NCBI RefSeq assembly: GCF_947623445.1
Contig: NC_135241.1
Location: forward strand, 2,420,501 to 2,484,500
DNA from: Clavelina lepadiformis
Taxonomy: Eukaryota; Chordata; Ascidiacea; Aplousobranchia; Clavelinidae
DNA length: 64,000 bases
Direction: 5' to 3'
This document shows positions 26,301-39,600 of this stretch, piece by piece; the stretch's first letter is position 1; each line of letters begins with the position of its first letter. Made by a program: the position numbers and the translations under genes. The notes under the pieces were generated by a model that was given only the letters and a program-made list of their open reading frames with translations, was not told where the DNA came from and did no database searches.

Positions 26301-29300
26301 CATTGTTGGCAAGCTTATGAGGCTTATCCGGGGAACTGCTCTTCCACGCGTATGCTGTTATGTCCGTACCGTGCATTTCGTTCTTGTCATACAGGTTGTG
26401 TTCTGGACTGCGAATAATAATGTAAGGTGTTTAGGAAGACAGCGGTATATGTTGTCTCACTACATTCATTTGGCTAGCATTCATCAGCAGTTTATAAATC
26501 TAGAGTCCACCTTACTACAAACCACCAGAACATTTTGATTTGAAATAAAATTGAATGCTGCAGGGTAAGCAAAATTAATTTTTGAGCTTCATAATGTTTT
26601 TAAAGGTTGCTTTTTTCAACACACATTTTTTTTATCTGGTCCTATGAATTACACTTGATTACTGTTACGTCACAATCGAAATAGAGTTAACAAACGGGAG
26701 GAAAGAAGGAAAGGATCAACGACCCACCCTATCCCTCCATCTTCCCATATCCCCATCCCCAGTTCCAGATCTGCGCAGATTTTTGCCACTTTTCGCATGA
26801 AGTACTCTTGCAGATCACTGATGCTGCAAAACACCACAGTTGCACACATTATGCTTTTTTATGGCAAGCATGTCACGTGACATTTAATAAATAAATTGTG
26901 AACGACAGGTCAAAAGCATTGCAAGAGAAACCTGTATGGAAATCCGTGCGATTTTGAGAGGAATTTCCTGCATACTGGGGAGTCGATCCAGGATTTTGAA
27001 GCCACCTCATCGCCTCCGATATGGATCATTCGTAGTGGTTGGATTTCTGAATGCATCTTCTTCATCTCTTTCAAAACGTGCTCCATAAACCTAGATTTCG
27101 ATATTTCAAGATCGGTTTTATGTCTGCTAGGAGACTGCTCTTTTTATGTTTTTTTTTTCCATTTAAAGAGTATATATAAACAACATCGAAGAATACAACA
27201 GAAAAACGAGAACACAAAAAAAATACTTCACCCAGTATAATCATAATACACAAGAGATAGCAGCAGCAAACTAAAAATTTGGGTATAAGTAAACTGTGTT
27301 AAACAAAATTGAATAAATTAACTGATTAATTGTAATTAATTAATTAACTGATTTATTTTGGATTTTTATAAGATTCTTAAAGATCTAATAAATTTGTATT
27401 CTCACACATAGGTGGAGGCTTTACATGGATTGATTGAATTATCTCGATAACTCTGAACGGACATTGCATTTGAATGATCCCTGGGATCACTGAGGAGATA
27501 TTTTTTTGCTTCCGCTGGTCTTCCTTCCGTCAAGAGACGTCGATGTCTAAGAAGATTTAAAATTACTAGGTTTAGGAATTGAAAATTTTCAGAAGAGCAA
27601 ACCTCAATTAAAAGTCGCTAACATTGCAAAAATATTCCAATTCAATGTTTTGCAAATATTTATGAAGCCTCAACTTACATTTTAAAAATTTATGACAATA
27701 ACTAGAGTAGTTGAATAAAGCCCTTACATTGAAAAATTTTTTTAAACATAAACTAAAACAAAATAATGTATGGGTAAATAATTTTGAAATTAATCGGTAC
27801 AAATACAATTGATATCACACCAATCTTTTGTGTAGTGATTTACTGACCGTGCTTCCATGGCACGTATGGCTGCATGAGAGTGACCTGGTGTGTCAATTTC
27901 AGGGATTACTTCAACGTGGTTGTTGGCAGCAACTCGCAAAATCCGCTGATAATCTTCTTTGGTGTAAAAACCTGAACCTGATGTCAAGAAAAATATGATA
28001 ATCATAAAATTTCTAGTCATGGCACTTAAAAATATATAAGCATTACCAGTACACAAAAAATGATTTTCTTTAGAAAAACGTTAAAGATTTTTAATACTTT
28101 ATATCATGTATTGTGCATATTAAACTGAAAGTTGGATATGCAGCTCGTCTTAAATTCTACATTTAAAAGTTTATGTGTATGAATTTGCTACTGTGTGCAT
28201 TAAGTAAACTTTTAGTGGTACATGCCAAAAGCTTGAGCAAGAAAAAGTTTCAAGCATTCTAACAGATCTCTTTTGCTAAGTAGCAATCAGAGTAATATTT
28301 ATCGTTCCGGAACATGTGTTTGTGTATGAAGCAGATCTTACTTAAAATGCCCATGAAGAGATTACAGAAAAAATTCCAATCACCATTTAAATCCAACTCA
28401 CCTTTAGTGTAAAATTTTTGTATTTGAAGAAGGCGAATATATTGAATGATAGACTTCCTTTACAAATCTATTTGTACAAGTGTTTTGCATATATGATGAC
28501 TTTTAGTGGACAAATTATTGAATTCCATTAAATGAAAAATTTCGAAATGGTTTTAATTGTAAACAAACATTGGCTTTGTTTAAAATAATTTTATAATAAT
28601 TGTTTATAATAATTTTTTCCTTGTCTGTGACTATTAAGCTGAACCAAGTCAAACCCCAAGTTGGATAAAAATAATAACAAATGAAGTCTGTTACATTTCA
28701 ATTTACTTTGTAGTAGTGATTGAAACAAACCAAATAAAACAGGTAGTGACACAAGTCAAGTTATTAATACAGTAGTTTAAGTTCAAGTCGAGTCGGTCAT
28801 ATTCGTCAAAAGAAGTCCACGTCTTAAAGCATACCAAGCCAAAAAAAAGGTCAAATTTTACCTTTTGTTATACCTTGATAACAAGTGGTATTCTAAATAC
28901 TCGAGATGTGAATATACTCATAACATCTAATTTTCCCCATATGACAGTTTTCTACCTTACAGTTAACAAATAATAAACTGATTCCAGCAAGACTTGAATA
29001 AATTTGGATTGTGACTCGACTCAAGTCAACCAAAATTTCCAAGTCGACAAAAGTCAAGTCTTCCCAAAAACCTGACTAGAGTTGCAAACATGTTATGTGT
29101 CTTTCAACCTCTGCTCTGTGGAAACAGGCAAAAAGCTAAAATGAGAATCTTTATCTTCAGACTAAGGGAAGTCATTGCTTGACTTAAATCTGCATAAATT
29201 TTTAAATAAATTTTTCAGCAGATTACATTAAATCAGGGTAGCCAAACCCTGGCATGCCGCCTATGGACAGATTTTGTGCGGCCTGGGGGCACTTTCATTA

Positions 29301-32300
29301 CACCGTATTTTCCAGTGTAAAGTCAGCAGTTGCTAAAATACAATGACGTTTCATTTAAATGCATTACATTAGCCCACAGCCCGAGATAAGTCGTAAATCA
29401 TTGAAGTGCAAGTCAAAATGTGATTATTATGGAGTAACAATGCTTTTTTACGGCTAACGTCACTGTATTGTGTGACGACACATACGTACGCGATGATTTT
29501 TGCTGTTTTTTTGAGTCGTATTATCAAGAAGTGCGGCAAAACATTAGGTCGATTAGATCAGTAAACTCAGTCCTTTGCTTGCATTAGACTATAGAGTTTC
29601 CCCTATTTGCAGCCCGCAATGTCTTCCTAAAACCTTAATGTGGCCCTTTATGCTGGCAGTCTTGGACCACCCTGCACTAAATTAAAACGATAAACATATT
29701 TCAGCCAATTCCCAGCATAAGCCTAACTGATGTTTTTACCAGAGCCATCTCCATTTGGTGAAGAACCCAGGGCTGGAAATAAAGCGTCATGTTCATCATC
29801 AGAATGCCGCCTGTGGATGGAAGAAAGCGAATTACCTTCAATGAAACCTTTCGTCTTGTCACAGCATTTACACTTTATTGCACTTTCAATAAAACTTGGA
29901 ACCATTTATGTCTTTATGTTCATTCCATGTCCCACTTACTTCCATGAATAATGTGTATTGATGTACAGACTCAATGAAAAATACTCACCTAACTGCTCCC
30001 ACAGATGTCAACTCGGGAAGACCATCAATTTCTATTCTCCATCCCTCATCATCGGTCAGATGGAAATGAAAGCGATTTAACTTATAAAGAGCCATCGTCT
30101 AATGTTTTAGTGACATTATTTGATCAGCTTAAAAGGCGAATATTTTTATCTTGAAGTACAACACTTATTTTTGTTGCATTTGACCTAACCTCAACTTAGA
30201 AATACCTCAATGATATTAATAATTTCATCAGCAGGAAGAAAATTTCTGGCCACGTCTACATGCAATCCGCGATATCCAAATCTCGGTGCATCCTGTAAAA
30301 GCAATGACATAACTTTGAACCAGATACAAAGAAATCAGTAAAACAAAATCATAAAGTTGTGGCATCAAAACGAACAGATCTATGATACACAACAAAGAGT
30401 TACTAGCAGCACTAACAGCAAGTGGAAATAAGTTTACAAACAATAAAAATTCTAATTTAGAAAAATATGTCTCACTTGAATAAAGCCGGATGGTAGAATG
30501 GGCTGAGTTTCTCCATCTCTATTCGTGGCAAGTGAAAGCAGAGTTTGAATCGCATAGAATGCACCAGCACTGCCTGATGCTGTGATTTCTATGATGTTCC
30601 TTTCAATAAAATGCAAGTTTTTGATATTATGTAATGAGACATTGTCACTGCTTGCCAGATTAGTGCATCTTGTATTAGCGACAGAAAGTACTATTCTGAA
30701 CCAGCTTTAACAACTATACAAGCACCATTTTATTTTATTAAGGGTTGAAAAAGTTGGTACACTAATAACAGTTTTTTGAAAATCGTCCTTAGTCCATTCA
30801 TACAAACTTGGGACATAACAACGTATAACATAGTACAAATACGCAGTAGCTAGAAATAAATTTGCAAATTGGAAAAGAGTTTATTACTCTATACTTTAGA
30901 ACCCATTTCATACGATAAAGGATAATATGATAGGCAACTTTTAATGACCATTTTGGTTTAATTACAAATTTTTCAATGTAAAAATGGTTTATTTAAATAT
31001 GATCCGATTCCAGATATTAAAACCACCGTTTTCTTATTTCCCACGTTTTGAGCATAACCATTTCGTTCCAAGGCTGTCATTCTTAAGTCTGTATTTTGCC
31101 TCTGTACGCATGCATTTGCCACTTAACAGTAAACATTTAATTAATTCATCACATGTTCTTTCTTGCGACGTTAGTGTTGATTGAGGTTCTTTGCATAAAA
31201 CATGCAGCTTGTATGCAAATGACCAAACACTTTTTTGTCATTTTGTGGCCAACTGTCAGTCCAGGTCCTGTTATAGCTGTTTCAGATATTGTGATCTTTT
31301 GAGTATTATAACATGTAACTAAAATGGTTTGGTGCAAAGGTTATATCATTAAGTGACTTCTCCTGGTATTAGATTTAGCAAAAACCTTTCAATGCCAAGT
31401 ATATGGGTAATATGTGTACAGATAAAATCACTGTTTGTTATATTTTCTGAATGCTCAGTGCATAACGTCAGGAGCAACTTGTAAATCAGAGCAGGAACAA
31501 GTATCTGAATACAAACACTTTTACAATGATGCTTTATTACCATTTCAAGTTTTCCTACCGTCAATGTTTAACAAAATGGTTAATCATCAACTACGGAAGG
31601 CCAATTTTTCATTGAATCGAAAGCACTAGCAAGTAACCTACAACTACCTAAACACATTACAACCAGGTATAAAACAAATTTTGTAAATGTGAGCAATAAT
31701 TGCGAATTGTGATGGGGTAATTTGTTAAAATGGTGATGATGCATAAAGAAACAAAACGGGAGTCATTCTTTGAAAATCAATATAAAAATATCTGGCATAA
31801 GAGTTACTCAGTCAAAATCTGTAAAGGCATTTTTTGAGATCAAAATGCACATTTATTTTCTTAACAATAAGTTTTTAGTTAATTCCTGAGAAAAATTTTC
31901 AAGATTAAGGTCAGGGAACCGCAAAATGTTAAACACTTCACTAAATTTTCAAACCTTAAAAATGTTTAAAATTTAAACTGTGCCACCGTTTACAATTGCA
32001 ATTAAAAGTGCAATATCGCGAATTGAGCTTGCCATGTGACAAAAAAAATTAAATACTTCTCTGAGCTTAGAAAGATCTGATAGGCTTCTTTGGTGTTTGG
32101 CAAGCCTTTGATAGCTGAATACAGGAACTTGACTATGTGCGTTGGCGGGGTTGGCCCACCTTCTGGCAATACACTGATGCCAAAAAGAGCTGAATAAAAC
32201 AAACAAACATTTGCAACTTTGTCATAGCATATAAGACATCAACACGATGAAAAGATGTTCTTCAAATTTTACATCATAACTATGATACTTTTACCAGAAA

Positions 32301-35300
32301 ATATGAATCTTTAAATGTATACTGAAGTAGTAAGAGCAATATCTCTGGTTAAGGAATACGAGTACATACAACTTATGCTCATGATATAACAACTATGTTA
32401 TGTTAGTAACTTATTAACAGCCCCCCCCCCAAAAGTCAAATACTTAAGGGAGTTTTCCTTCCGTAAATTTGACAGTAACATTGTTTCTAGATACTAGGAA
32501 CTCATTCTCTGGAGATTTATAGATCAAAATAAAGTCAAAACTTACGACAAGCAAAAATTTGTCTATATTTTCACTTTTCGTGAAATTTTTCTGCATATAA
32601 ATGCATTTTAGTTTGTAAACCTGTGTAAAAGTTTTAAAAAGTAAAAATGCTGAACCACAACAGGAACAACTGAATCACATTGACATGTAAAGACAGGAAA
32701 AACTGTCACAATGTCCACTTGGATCACAATAACTTATTCACAAATTGCTTTTTGTTTGTTAATACAAGTCATTTGCTACTCAATTTATAAAATTCATTAA
32801 CAAATTAACCTTGACAAACAAATTAATTCTGTTGGGAAAGTCAAAAAATTTTTATGGGTCAAAATAAAAATGCCGACCCACTTGTTAACCATTTAACTTT
32901 TTTAACTGAAGTCACTTACATGAAATCAAATCAATCTCTCTCTCAAAAGCCCTAGGACCGCTGCATATCACCCAACTTCCCGAATGTAAATTGATTTCGT
33001 CACTGTCATGAAGATTACAGCGCAATGGGGCAGGAATGACCCTTTTGGGTGCATGACCAAAATCTTTAATTAAATACCTGCAAGAGATTGATACAGAACT
33101 AGAAAATATTAAACTGTCAGTTCTTTAATCAAATAACACACCGGAAGATGTTAAGAAATATGACTGCACAGCTTGTGGATTTAATTTATGTGTAATTGCC
33201 AGCGTAGAAGTCATCTTACCAACTGCTTTCTTTATCAGCATTGTGCAAATAAATGAAAGAACTTACACTTTAAATTTAATGAGAAAACTATGAAATTTTG
33301 AATTATATATAATATGTATTACATTATTATATACTTATACCTACAAAAAAAACTAAATGAACATTCATGAAATTCAGGAACAAACATTTCAAAAGATGAA
33401 AAACAAACGTAACAAACCTTTCATATCTGTCTTCCAAACTAAATTTATTTGAAATTTCATTTTCCAATGCATTCAACTGTTGGTGAGATTGAAATTGTTC
33501 CACAAAGTTGATATTGTTATCACCAGTGCATTTTATGACATGAGGAGCTTCATTTGGAGAAGCCACGTACCATCGTGGCATGACGTAGTGTCGACTGGTA
33601 GTGAAGGGAGCTTTTATTTCAATCTGAATTTGCTGGGCAGGCAGAAGAGCTAGGAAGCAGTACAGCAACGATATCGGAAGAATGGAGCAACTCATTCAGT
33701 AATCAGCTCGATAAATAAAGCATATATATACCGTTTAAAGCAGCCACGTCCAACTCCAACCCGACCCTTTTGAAGGTTTTATGCGGCATTGGTGTCGGTA
33801 TCATTGTATTTTATGTAAAGTGTATGTGTATGAAATACGTATGTAAGTGTGCCGTTGATTATTAATTTGTTAATGTACATATTGCTTGAGTGTCATAACG
33901 TCCGTTATTGTGCGTGTTGTTAGTACTGTGTTTGTGTGGTTAGTAGTGGGAGTTATTCATGATACCAATGTGCGACCCAAATTGAACTGGTGACAGAATT
34001 TTTGGCCCACCAAGGTATTTAGGTTGGACATAGCTGGTTTAAGGTTTTCTATTTTTATTAAACACTGATACATGTACTCAGTTTATAGCCAAAAAATTTA
34101 AGGTATTCTTTCACTGAGCAAAGTTATCACTCAAACATCTGTGAATGAAACACTTTTATTGATAGCAAAAAAATTCAACATAATAAAAATTACATATATA
34201 TTAAAGAAAATAAATTGTCAGCATGCCATAATGATAACTCCCTTTAGCATGACAATAGTACTAGAACATGGCAAGACTTGACATAAGCTGAGTAAAAAAT
34301 TAAAAATACAAAAACAGTGGATAGAAAAAACTTACCAAATTTATCAAGAGGGGAAAGTTTATGCAGCCTCCCATCAATGTGTTCAAGAATGAACTGGTTA
34401 TTATGCTTGTTGGGAAACGACTCTACACTTTGCATACGCAGGACACTTGTAAAGTATATTGACCAATCACCCTGAATCCAAACATATCATTACATGCAAG
34501 TTCCATCACTGAACTAGTCACTTTACAGTGCAGTGTGACACTAATAGTAAAGTTAAAGATTCTTATTATGCAGCATACGAGTATATATATATATGATAGC
34601 AGGGTTGAAACCATTCTTTCTGACTCGAGTCAAGTGAAGCCAAAGCCTTTAACGTAAAAACTATTTTGAGATCACATCACGCATTTTATTAAATTTGTTA
34701 CTATGACGTCATAACTGTCTACAAATTAGTATGGTTGATACTTTTTACAAAGAGTTATAATTTTTTTGATAAGTATCAATTTTTGTTATCTGAAGTTGTC
34801 TTTTTTGCCATCACAATCGTCATAACGTGACTCGAGACAAGTCAAGTCATCAAAAGTTTACGTGATTCAAGACAAGTCAATAACTCTAATCATTACAACA
34901 CTGATATATATTGTACATAGTTGTTGCAGCTTATAGCACCTTGCATGGTCTGAAATTCTGACTAAATCATGCATAGGTGTGGTATCATAATATATGACTT
35001 TAACCTTGGATAGTCTGAAAATTTTCAGATTCGAACTGCCCAGATTTTTTGGAAATGGCACCTATGGATATATAGCCTACTACCTACGCTTATGCAGTAT
35101 TTTTAAAAGATTTTTTAAGGGACAGAAATGGTCTGTCAAAATATAAACTCATGCAGCTATGGTTACTTCTGTATACTTGGATAACATCATCGTGGTCTCT
35201 TGGAATTCTTTAACAGTTGCCAAACCCAAACACCTGTTCTTATGCACAAAAAAATTTGATACTAAAAAACATATTTTTATGCAGTAAAATACATGCAGTG

Positions 35301-36661
35301 TGCTTGATCTTCTAGTTTGTTCATCTCTACTTTTATCAGTTATGGCGAAATATGCTGAAAATGGGTAAGTAAGTTTTTAAACCATAATCCATGAGGCCTA
35401 GGGTCCGATGACAGCTGGCATGCAAACCAAACTTTTAAAAGTTATCTATCAATCCTTGCTTCAGATACATATCTCAATACATCCATTAAAAAAAGAAAGA
35501 CAAACAAACATTTTATGTGTAATCTCGAGTGAGCCATAATATATACAGGCCCATTAAAATTTTAGTATAGGTATATTACAATAAAAAATCATAAAAATAC
35601 GCACAGCCAAAATAGTATCTTGTCCTTCATTGTAGAAAGTAACACAATGTATGCACTTGCGTGGTCCATAGTGTCTTTCAATTACATAATCTAGCCTCAG
35701 GTTTGATGCAATATACTCCATATCTAAAAAAAAGTATAATACGTTAAATCAAAAACAAGTTGGAACTATAAACATAGATATATCTCAACTTTAGTTGCAC
35801 TTAATGCATATTACGGATAAATCAATACAATGGTTACACTTGAATTTAAAACAAAAAATAAATGGGTTTCTTTTTTTTCAATCCTGAAGCAGGACAGAGT
35901 ATTGGATTGGGGGAATATCATGTCATAACTTTTTCTGTACTATCTCATAATCATAACTCCGTTCCAAACAGGTCTTAAAGTGTGAGTGCAAAAGTACAAA
36001 AGATTCAAATACACAACAAGACCTATACTTTAGTTCAGTTCATTGACATAAATGAATTCAAGAAACTGACCATTCGTTATTAATTGATAAACACTGTGAG
36101 ATTTAATTACAAACTAAACATTTATAGGCCAGTAAAGTAGTTAATACTATACAAATTAAGATGTTGTCAATTTTAAGGGTCTAGTGCAGAAGTACACAAC
36201 TACATGACATCATAATTGGGGAAGTGGGGTTCTAGTGTAATAATGTTTGAAGTAGTTGTGCACTTCTGCACTAGACCAGCTTTTAAAATTAAAAACTCTT
36301 GTTTGCATTTTTATACCAGAAAAGAAAACAGTCTAATCAGATAAAAAATCCAGGTACTAGCCCATAATCCATGGTGTGTGGTGAAATGCTGAAATGGGCT
36401 ACATAGCGGGATCTTGTTAACTACGTAGGCTACCTGCAATAGCATGTCATAAATACAATACAACCCACCTGAGTTAGTCTTTGGATATTCCACACTGTCA
36501 GTATCCTGACTTTGAAAAAATAGTAGCCGAAATGCCAATAGCAAACCACAGAGTAGTAGAAAATACTTTAAACCTACTTGAAGTCCATACCTCCCCAGCA
36601 TTCCGCGATATGGGGCAAGTAATTTTCTACATCTGAAGTGTACATAGCTTAAGAAGCGCAT
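23340..36661 (-). CDS. Membrane-anchored bacterial-type chitobiase / beta-N-acetylhexosaminidase (GH20), 889 aa, 19 exons
   Basis: Exons: 36469-36661, 35605-35723, 34336-34471, 33418-33649, 32920-33077, 32057-32189, 30476-30599, 30206-30292, 29989-30098, 29740-29810, 27848-27977, 27406-27546, 26932-27090, 26728-26823, 26293-26407, 25587-25734, 24542-24705, 24149-24297, 23340-23544. Lengths sum to 2,670 nt with every phase matching. The enzyme should release terminal N-acetylglucosamine from chitobiose and related glycans. Residues about 31-51 form a hydrophobic anchor after a basic N-terminus (type II topology, no cleavable signal). A carbohydrate-binding-like N-terminal domain, a GH20b domain (about 230-355) and the catalytic barrel follow. 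Visible active-site features: R373 in YRGLHVDVARNF, H487 in DTPGHSHA, the D572-E573 pair in HIGGDE, and TELWSE. It resembles Vibrio-type chitobiase (about 880 aa), not lysosomal HEXA/HEXB. Exon 1 and the weak exon 7 acceptor are the least certain parts. Confidence 0.9.
23659..23819. repeat. Palindromic element (47-bp inverted repeat) in the last intron
   Basis: The left arm 23659-23705 and right arm 23773-23819 are near-perfect inverted copies (ATTTATCAA...GATATCT...GGGTTGAAAA...GCCTATAAT). They are separated by about 67 bp containing a GGCCTGAAAGG-like second palindrome. The left chitobiase copy has a diverged version of the left arm and centre at about 7565-7640 but no matching right arm. 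It is probably a short palindromic MITE. Confidence 0.75.
28700..29092. repeat. Dispersed AAGTCAAGTC-rich element in intron 10
   Basis: The ends carry repeated CAAGTC, GAGTC and GACTC motifs in both orientations (AAGTTCAAGTCGAGTCGG on the left; GACTCGACTCAAGTC and AAAAGTCAAGTC on the right). The same motif family builds the element at about 34600-34903. Boundaries are approximate. Confidence 0.5.
29226..29682. mobile_element. hAT-type MITE, 441 bp, in intron 10 of the chitobiase gene
   Basis: The element is 29234-29674. It starts CAGGGTAGCCAAACC and ends GGACCACCCTG, imperfect inverted ends of hAT type. The flanks are CATTAAAT (29226-29233) and CACTAAAT (29675-29682), an 8-bp target duplication with one change. 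It has no coding capacity. Confidence 0.75.
33733..34044. mobile_element. hAT-type MITE, 296 bp, in intron 3 of the chitobiase gene
   Basis: The element is 33741-34036. It begins CAGCCACGTCCAACTCCAA and ends GGTTGGACATAGCTG, giving inverted ends with consensus CAGCnAnGTCCAAC. The flanks are GTTTAAAG and GTTTAAGG, an 8-bp duplication with one mismatch. It has no transposase. Confidence 0.75.
34600..34903. mobile_element. Probable MITE with GACTCGAGTCAAGT subterminal motifs
   Basis: The outer ends are CAGGGTTGAAACC and, inverted, CAGTGTTGTAATG. Just inside, ACTCGAGTCAAGTG on the left answers GACTCGAGACAAGTCAAGTC on the right. Target duplications cannot be read because the insertion is in a TA-repeat. 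It lies between exons 2 and 3 of the chitobiase gene and contains one TGACGTCA. Confidence 0.5.
36169..36290. repeat. Palindromic element just downstream of chitobiase exon 1
   Basis: The left arm (about 36169-36205, GTCTAGTGCAGAAGT followed by CACAACTAC) is mirrored by the right arm (about 36252-36290, GTAGTTGTG followed by CACTTCTGCACTAGAC). The inversion extends outward into AATTTTAAG / CTTTTAAAATT, and the loop is about 46 bp. It is a short palindromic MITE that would form a long hairpin inside intron 1 of the chitobiase transcript. Confidence 0.8.
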
Positions 36662-39600
36662 TATGACACAGCGATGTTTTTGTGATTTCGTTTAATGACT
36701 GAGCAGAAAATCGCATTTTCGTCAATAAATTTGAATAATAACTAAATTTTGAAAAAGCCAAGGTTCGTCTACAAATTTGTTGGGAGTTGAAATGGATAAA
36801 AGTGTAAAAACGCCTATCCAATCTTCCAACTTGGAACAATGGCTATTGAAAAAGATAGAGTTACCTTCACCAATTTTGTTCTCACATCTATCAAACGAAT
36901 TAACTAATTCAAAAGGTTTCTTGTAATGAAATTCAATCCTCACTCTATTGCTAAAGAGCCAATGGAAGGGAAAGATTTTTAACCACAAACCTCTCCGTTG
37001 AGCACACCGATGTGTACTAGGCTAGTGCTGTTACAACTTACAACGAAACGGCCTCGATTTTAGAATGGTGACATGTAAAATTAAAAAAGATATTGTACAT
37101 GACATTATTTTTACAATTCGCTAGGATGCTAGATGGACCAAAAGTAGGCTCTGTCCCAACGTTGTCGGAACATACTCGGTTTAACGGCTATGCGTCGGCG
37201 TCCAATCCACTTTTTCATTTGTATAGTATACGTGTGAAAAATTTATTCGGGAATGTCCCTGTTTTGACCATAGTAACGTACAGAAGTGGGCAGCCGGTCG
37301 GTACAGTAATTCGTCCGTCGGTAACGGTACCGGTACTTGGTAAAAATATACCGACGGTTCCGGTATTCGGTACTATTTTTAAAAGGTAGTTCGGTACCGG
37401 TACTTTTGGTATAAAAAATGTTGCTGCAAATGCAATGGTTGCCGCTATTGTGCCCCCAGTAAATGTTGTGACAACCGAACCGCAACCACGTGATTCTATG
37501 TTACGACAGAAGCCTACGTGTGGAAAACATCTACATCGGAAACGATCATGCGAAAACCTCGTGATCAGAAATGAAGAAAAGACCTTACCTCAATTGAACT
37601 GGTATAAAAATTGGAAAACACACACGTGGGAATTGAGAGGCCAAAATTAGCCAAGATGGTGCAACTTTTCGAAGTCAACAACACAATGAACAGAAGAAGG
37701 ATTTATGCATCACAAGGAAGTTACGTCATCATATAAATAAGCGATGAATTCCATTTTTTAAGCAGAGAGAGAGACAGACAGAGAGAGGAAAAATGAAAAG
37801 TTAATTATATATCGTGAAACAAATGCATTCAAAGCAAACGTGATTACCACGATTATAATATCGGGCGACTGGAAGCTGTAAATAAAAGTGTATTCTGTTT
37901 GCTGCTGTTGTGTTCATTTCCTTGCAGGCAATTAAATCAATAAGTAAGTGTGCGCTAAATTACATTTACATATTGATGCAAACGGAACAATCGACTTTCA
38001 TGGTTAGAAGAGAGAGACTCATCAGCCAACAAAGAAGATAGCCAAATCAAAGACAGCTATCAATTGTGGCGATTGGTGGACATTGCTTAAGTCGTTATAA
38101 ATAATAGTGACACCATAATTACGTCAAATACGACTAGGCAACCATCCTAAACGTCATAATGTTACTCCAGGTGAAAACAAATGTGACGATAATCGCTTGC
38201 AATTTTACTTTACATTTCTAGATTAAAAAAGATCAACAGATGATAAAATCAGTATTAACGATTAATATCAAGTATTTTTCAAGACATATTTGTTAAAATT
38301 TTGACATTATCACGTGAAAAGTACCGAGTACCGAGACGGACTGAAATTTCTTGAAAAAAGTAATTCGGTACAGAGATTCGGTACTTTATTTCAAAAGGTG
38401 CCGACGGTACCGGTATCGATACTGAAAAAGTACCGCGGCACAGTAATTCGGTACTAGGCTATAGTACCGCGGTACTGCATGCCCACCTATGCTAACATAA
38501 GCCAAAAAGTAAAATACGAGCGACTACTAAGAGTACGGAACAATTGTGGAATAAAACCAGTAGTGTACGCCTAGCAGGGTAGGAACGCGTGTGGGAACGG
38601 CATCCCTATATGTTTTTTGCTGATGTGAAAACGCGTTTTCATCCATATTTTACTTTAAAACTATTTTTGTATTTAACTGATAATTTTATTCTCTGATGGA
38701 AATAGGACTACAGTTGTTTTGAAAAACATAATTTTTTGGAATGAATGTTATACGAGGCTGTGAAGTAAGAAAGCTAAAGCCAGGGTGGTTGCTAAAACTA
38801 TAACTGCAGTCGTTCTGAGTAAGCTTATTAACACTGAACTTAGTTTCAAAGCAAAAGTAACTGTGTAATACGTTTGACTGCAACTTATAGGAAAAACGCG
38901 ATAAAAACGTGCAATAAAAGTCTGATAGGAGCTGATTGCGTAGAGCAAGTGTTGAAGAGTAGTAAGTGTAGACTAAATGTAGTTGTAGAAATGAAGATCA
39001 AAATTTTCTACGTATTGAAAAAAAACCATAAAAGTGATTGAAAGACGTACGGTATTGAGAGTATAGTTTGGCGATTGTAGATTTGAATAAAATACTTTCC
39101 TTCGTCTTTTGTTTCCTGTACTGTTTACTCATACAAATTAGATCTATGACATGCAACTACTGATTTATTTTCTGATATGCTATAACTTATAAAACTGCCT
39201 CTGATATATAGGGCAAAGGCCTTTAGCACTCCTCAGGGCATGTTTCGTAGGCATGGTCATAATCAGCAAACAGATTATACTAGATGTCTATGAGCTAACG
39301 GTCAGCGGGTAAACAATTTGCTGCCAAGGAAAACAACGCTTTTTAACATTTTTTTGTTTCTGTCCTGCTTAGATTTGTTATTAAAAATCAGGAAATAACT
39401 GATGGAAGGAAAGGTTTTATGCATAATGATAGGCCTATGACTAGTAGATAGAAGTGTTTAGAGAAGGCCTAACCTATGCGCGGGAAGAGTACTAAAGTGG
39501 GGGATAGGCTAGATATGAAATAGCCTAGGCTGACCTATTTCGTTTAAAATTTCAGAATTTGTGGTTTTGTAACGGGGTAGCCTTTATTATTGTCTAAACC

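Larger units (their letters stand above)
22830..35800 (-). repeat. Right unit of the tandem segmental duplication
   Basis: This is the partner of 6749-19500 and carries the intact chitobiase gene. Relative to the left unit it retains exons 6, 7, 10 and 11. It has gained its own insertions in introns: a palindromic element at 23659-23819 that is only half present on the left, and MITEs at 29234-29674, 33741-34036 and about 34600-34903. Confidence 0.85.

Noticed and set aside
37435..37650. A 71-codon frame inside the GGTACCGGTA-rich element, as a transposase
   Set aside because: It is short, lacks BED, RNase H or dimerisation motifs, and is probably chance.
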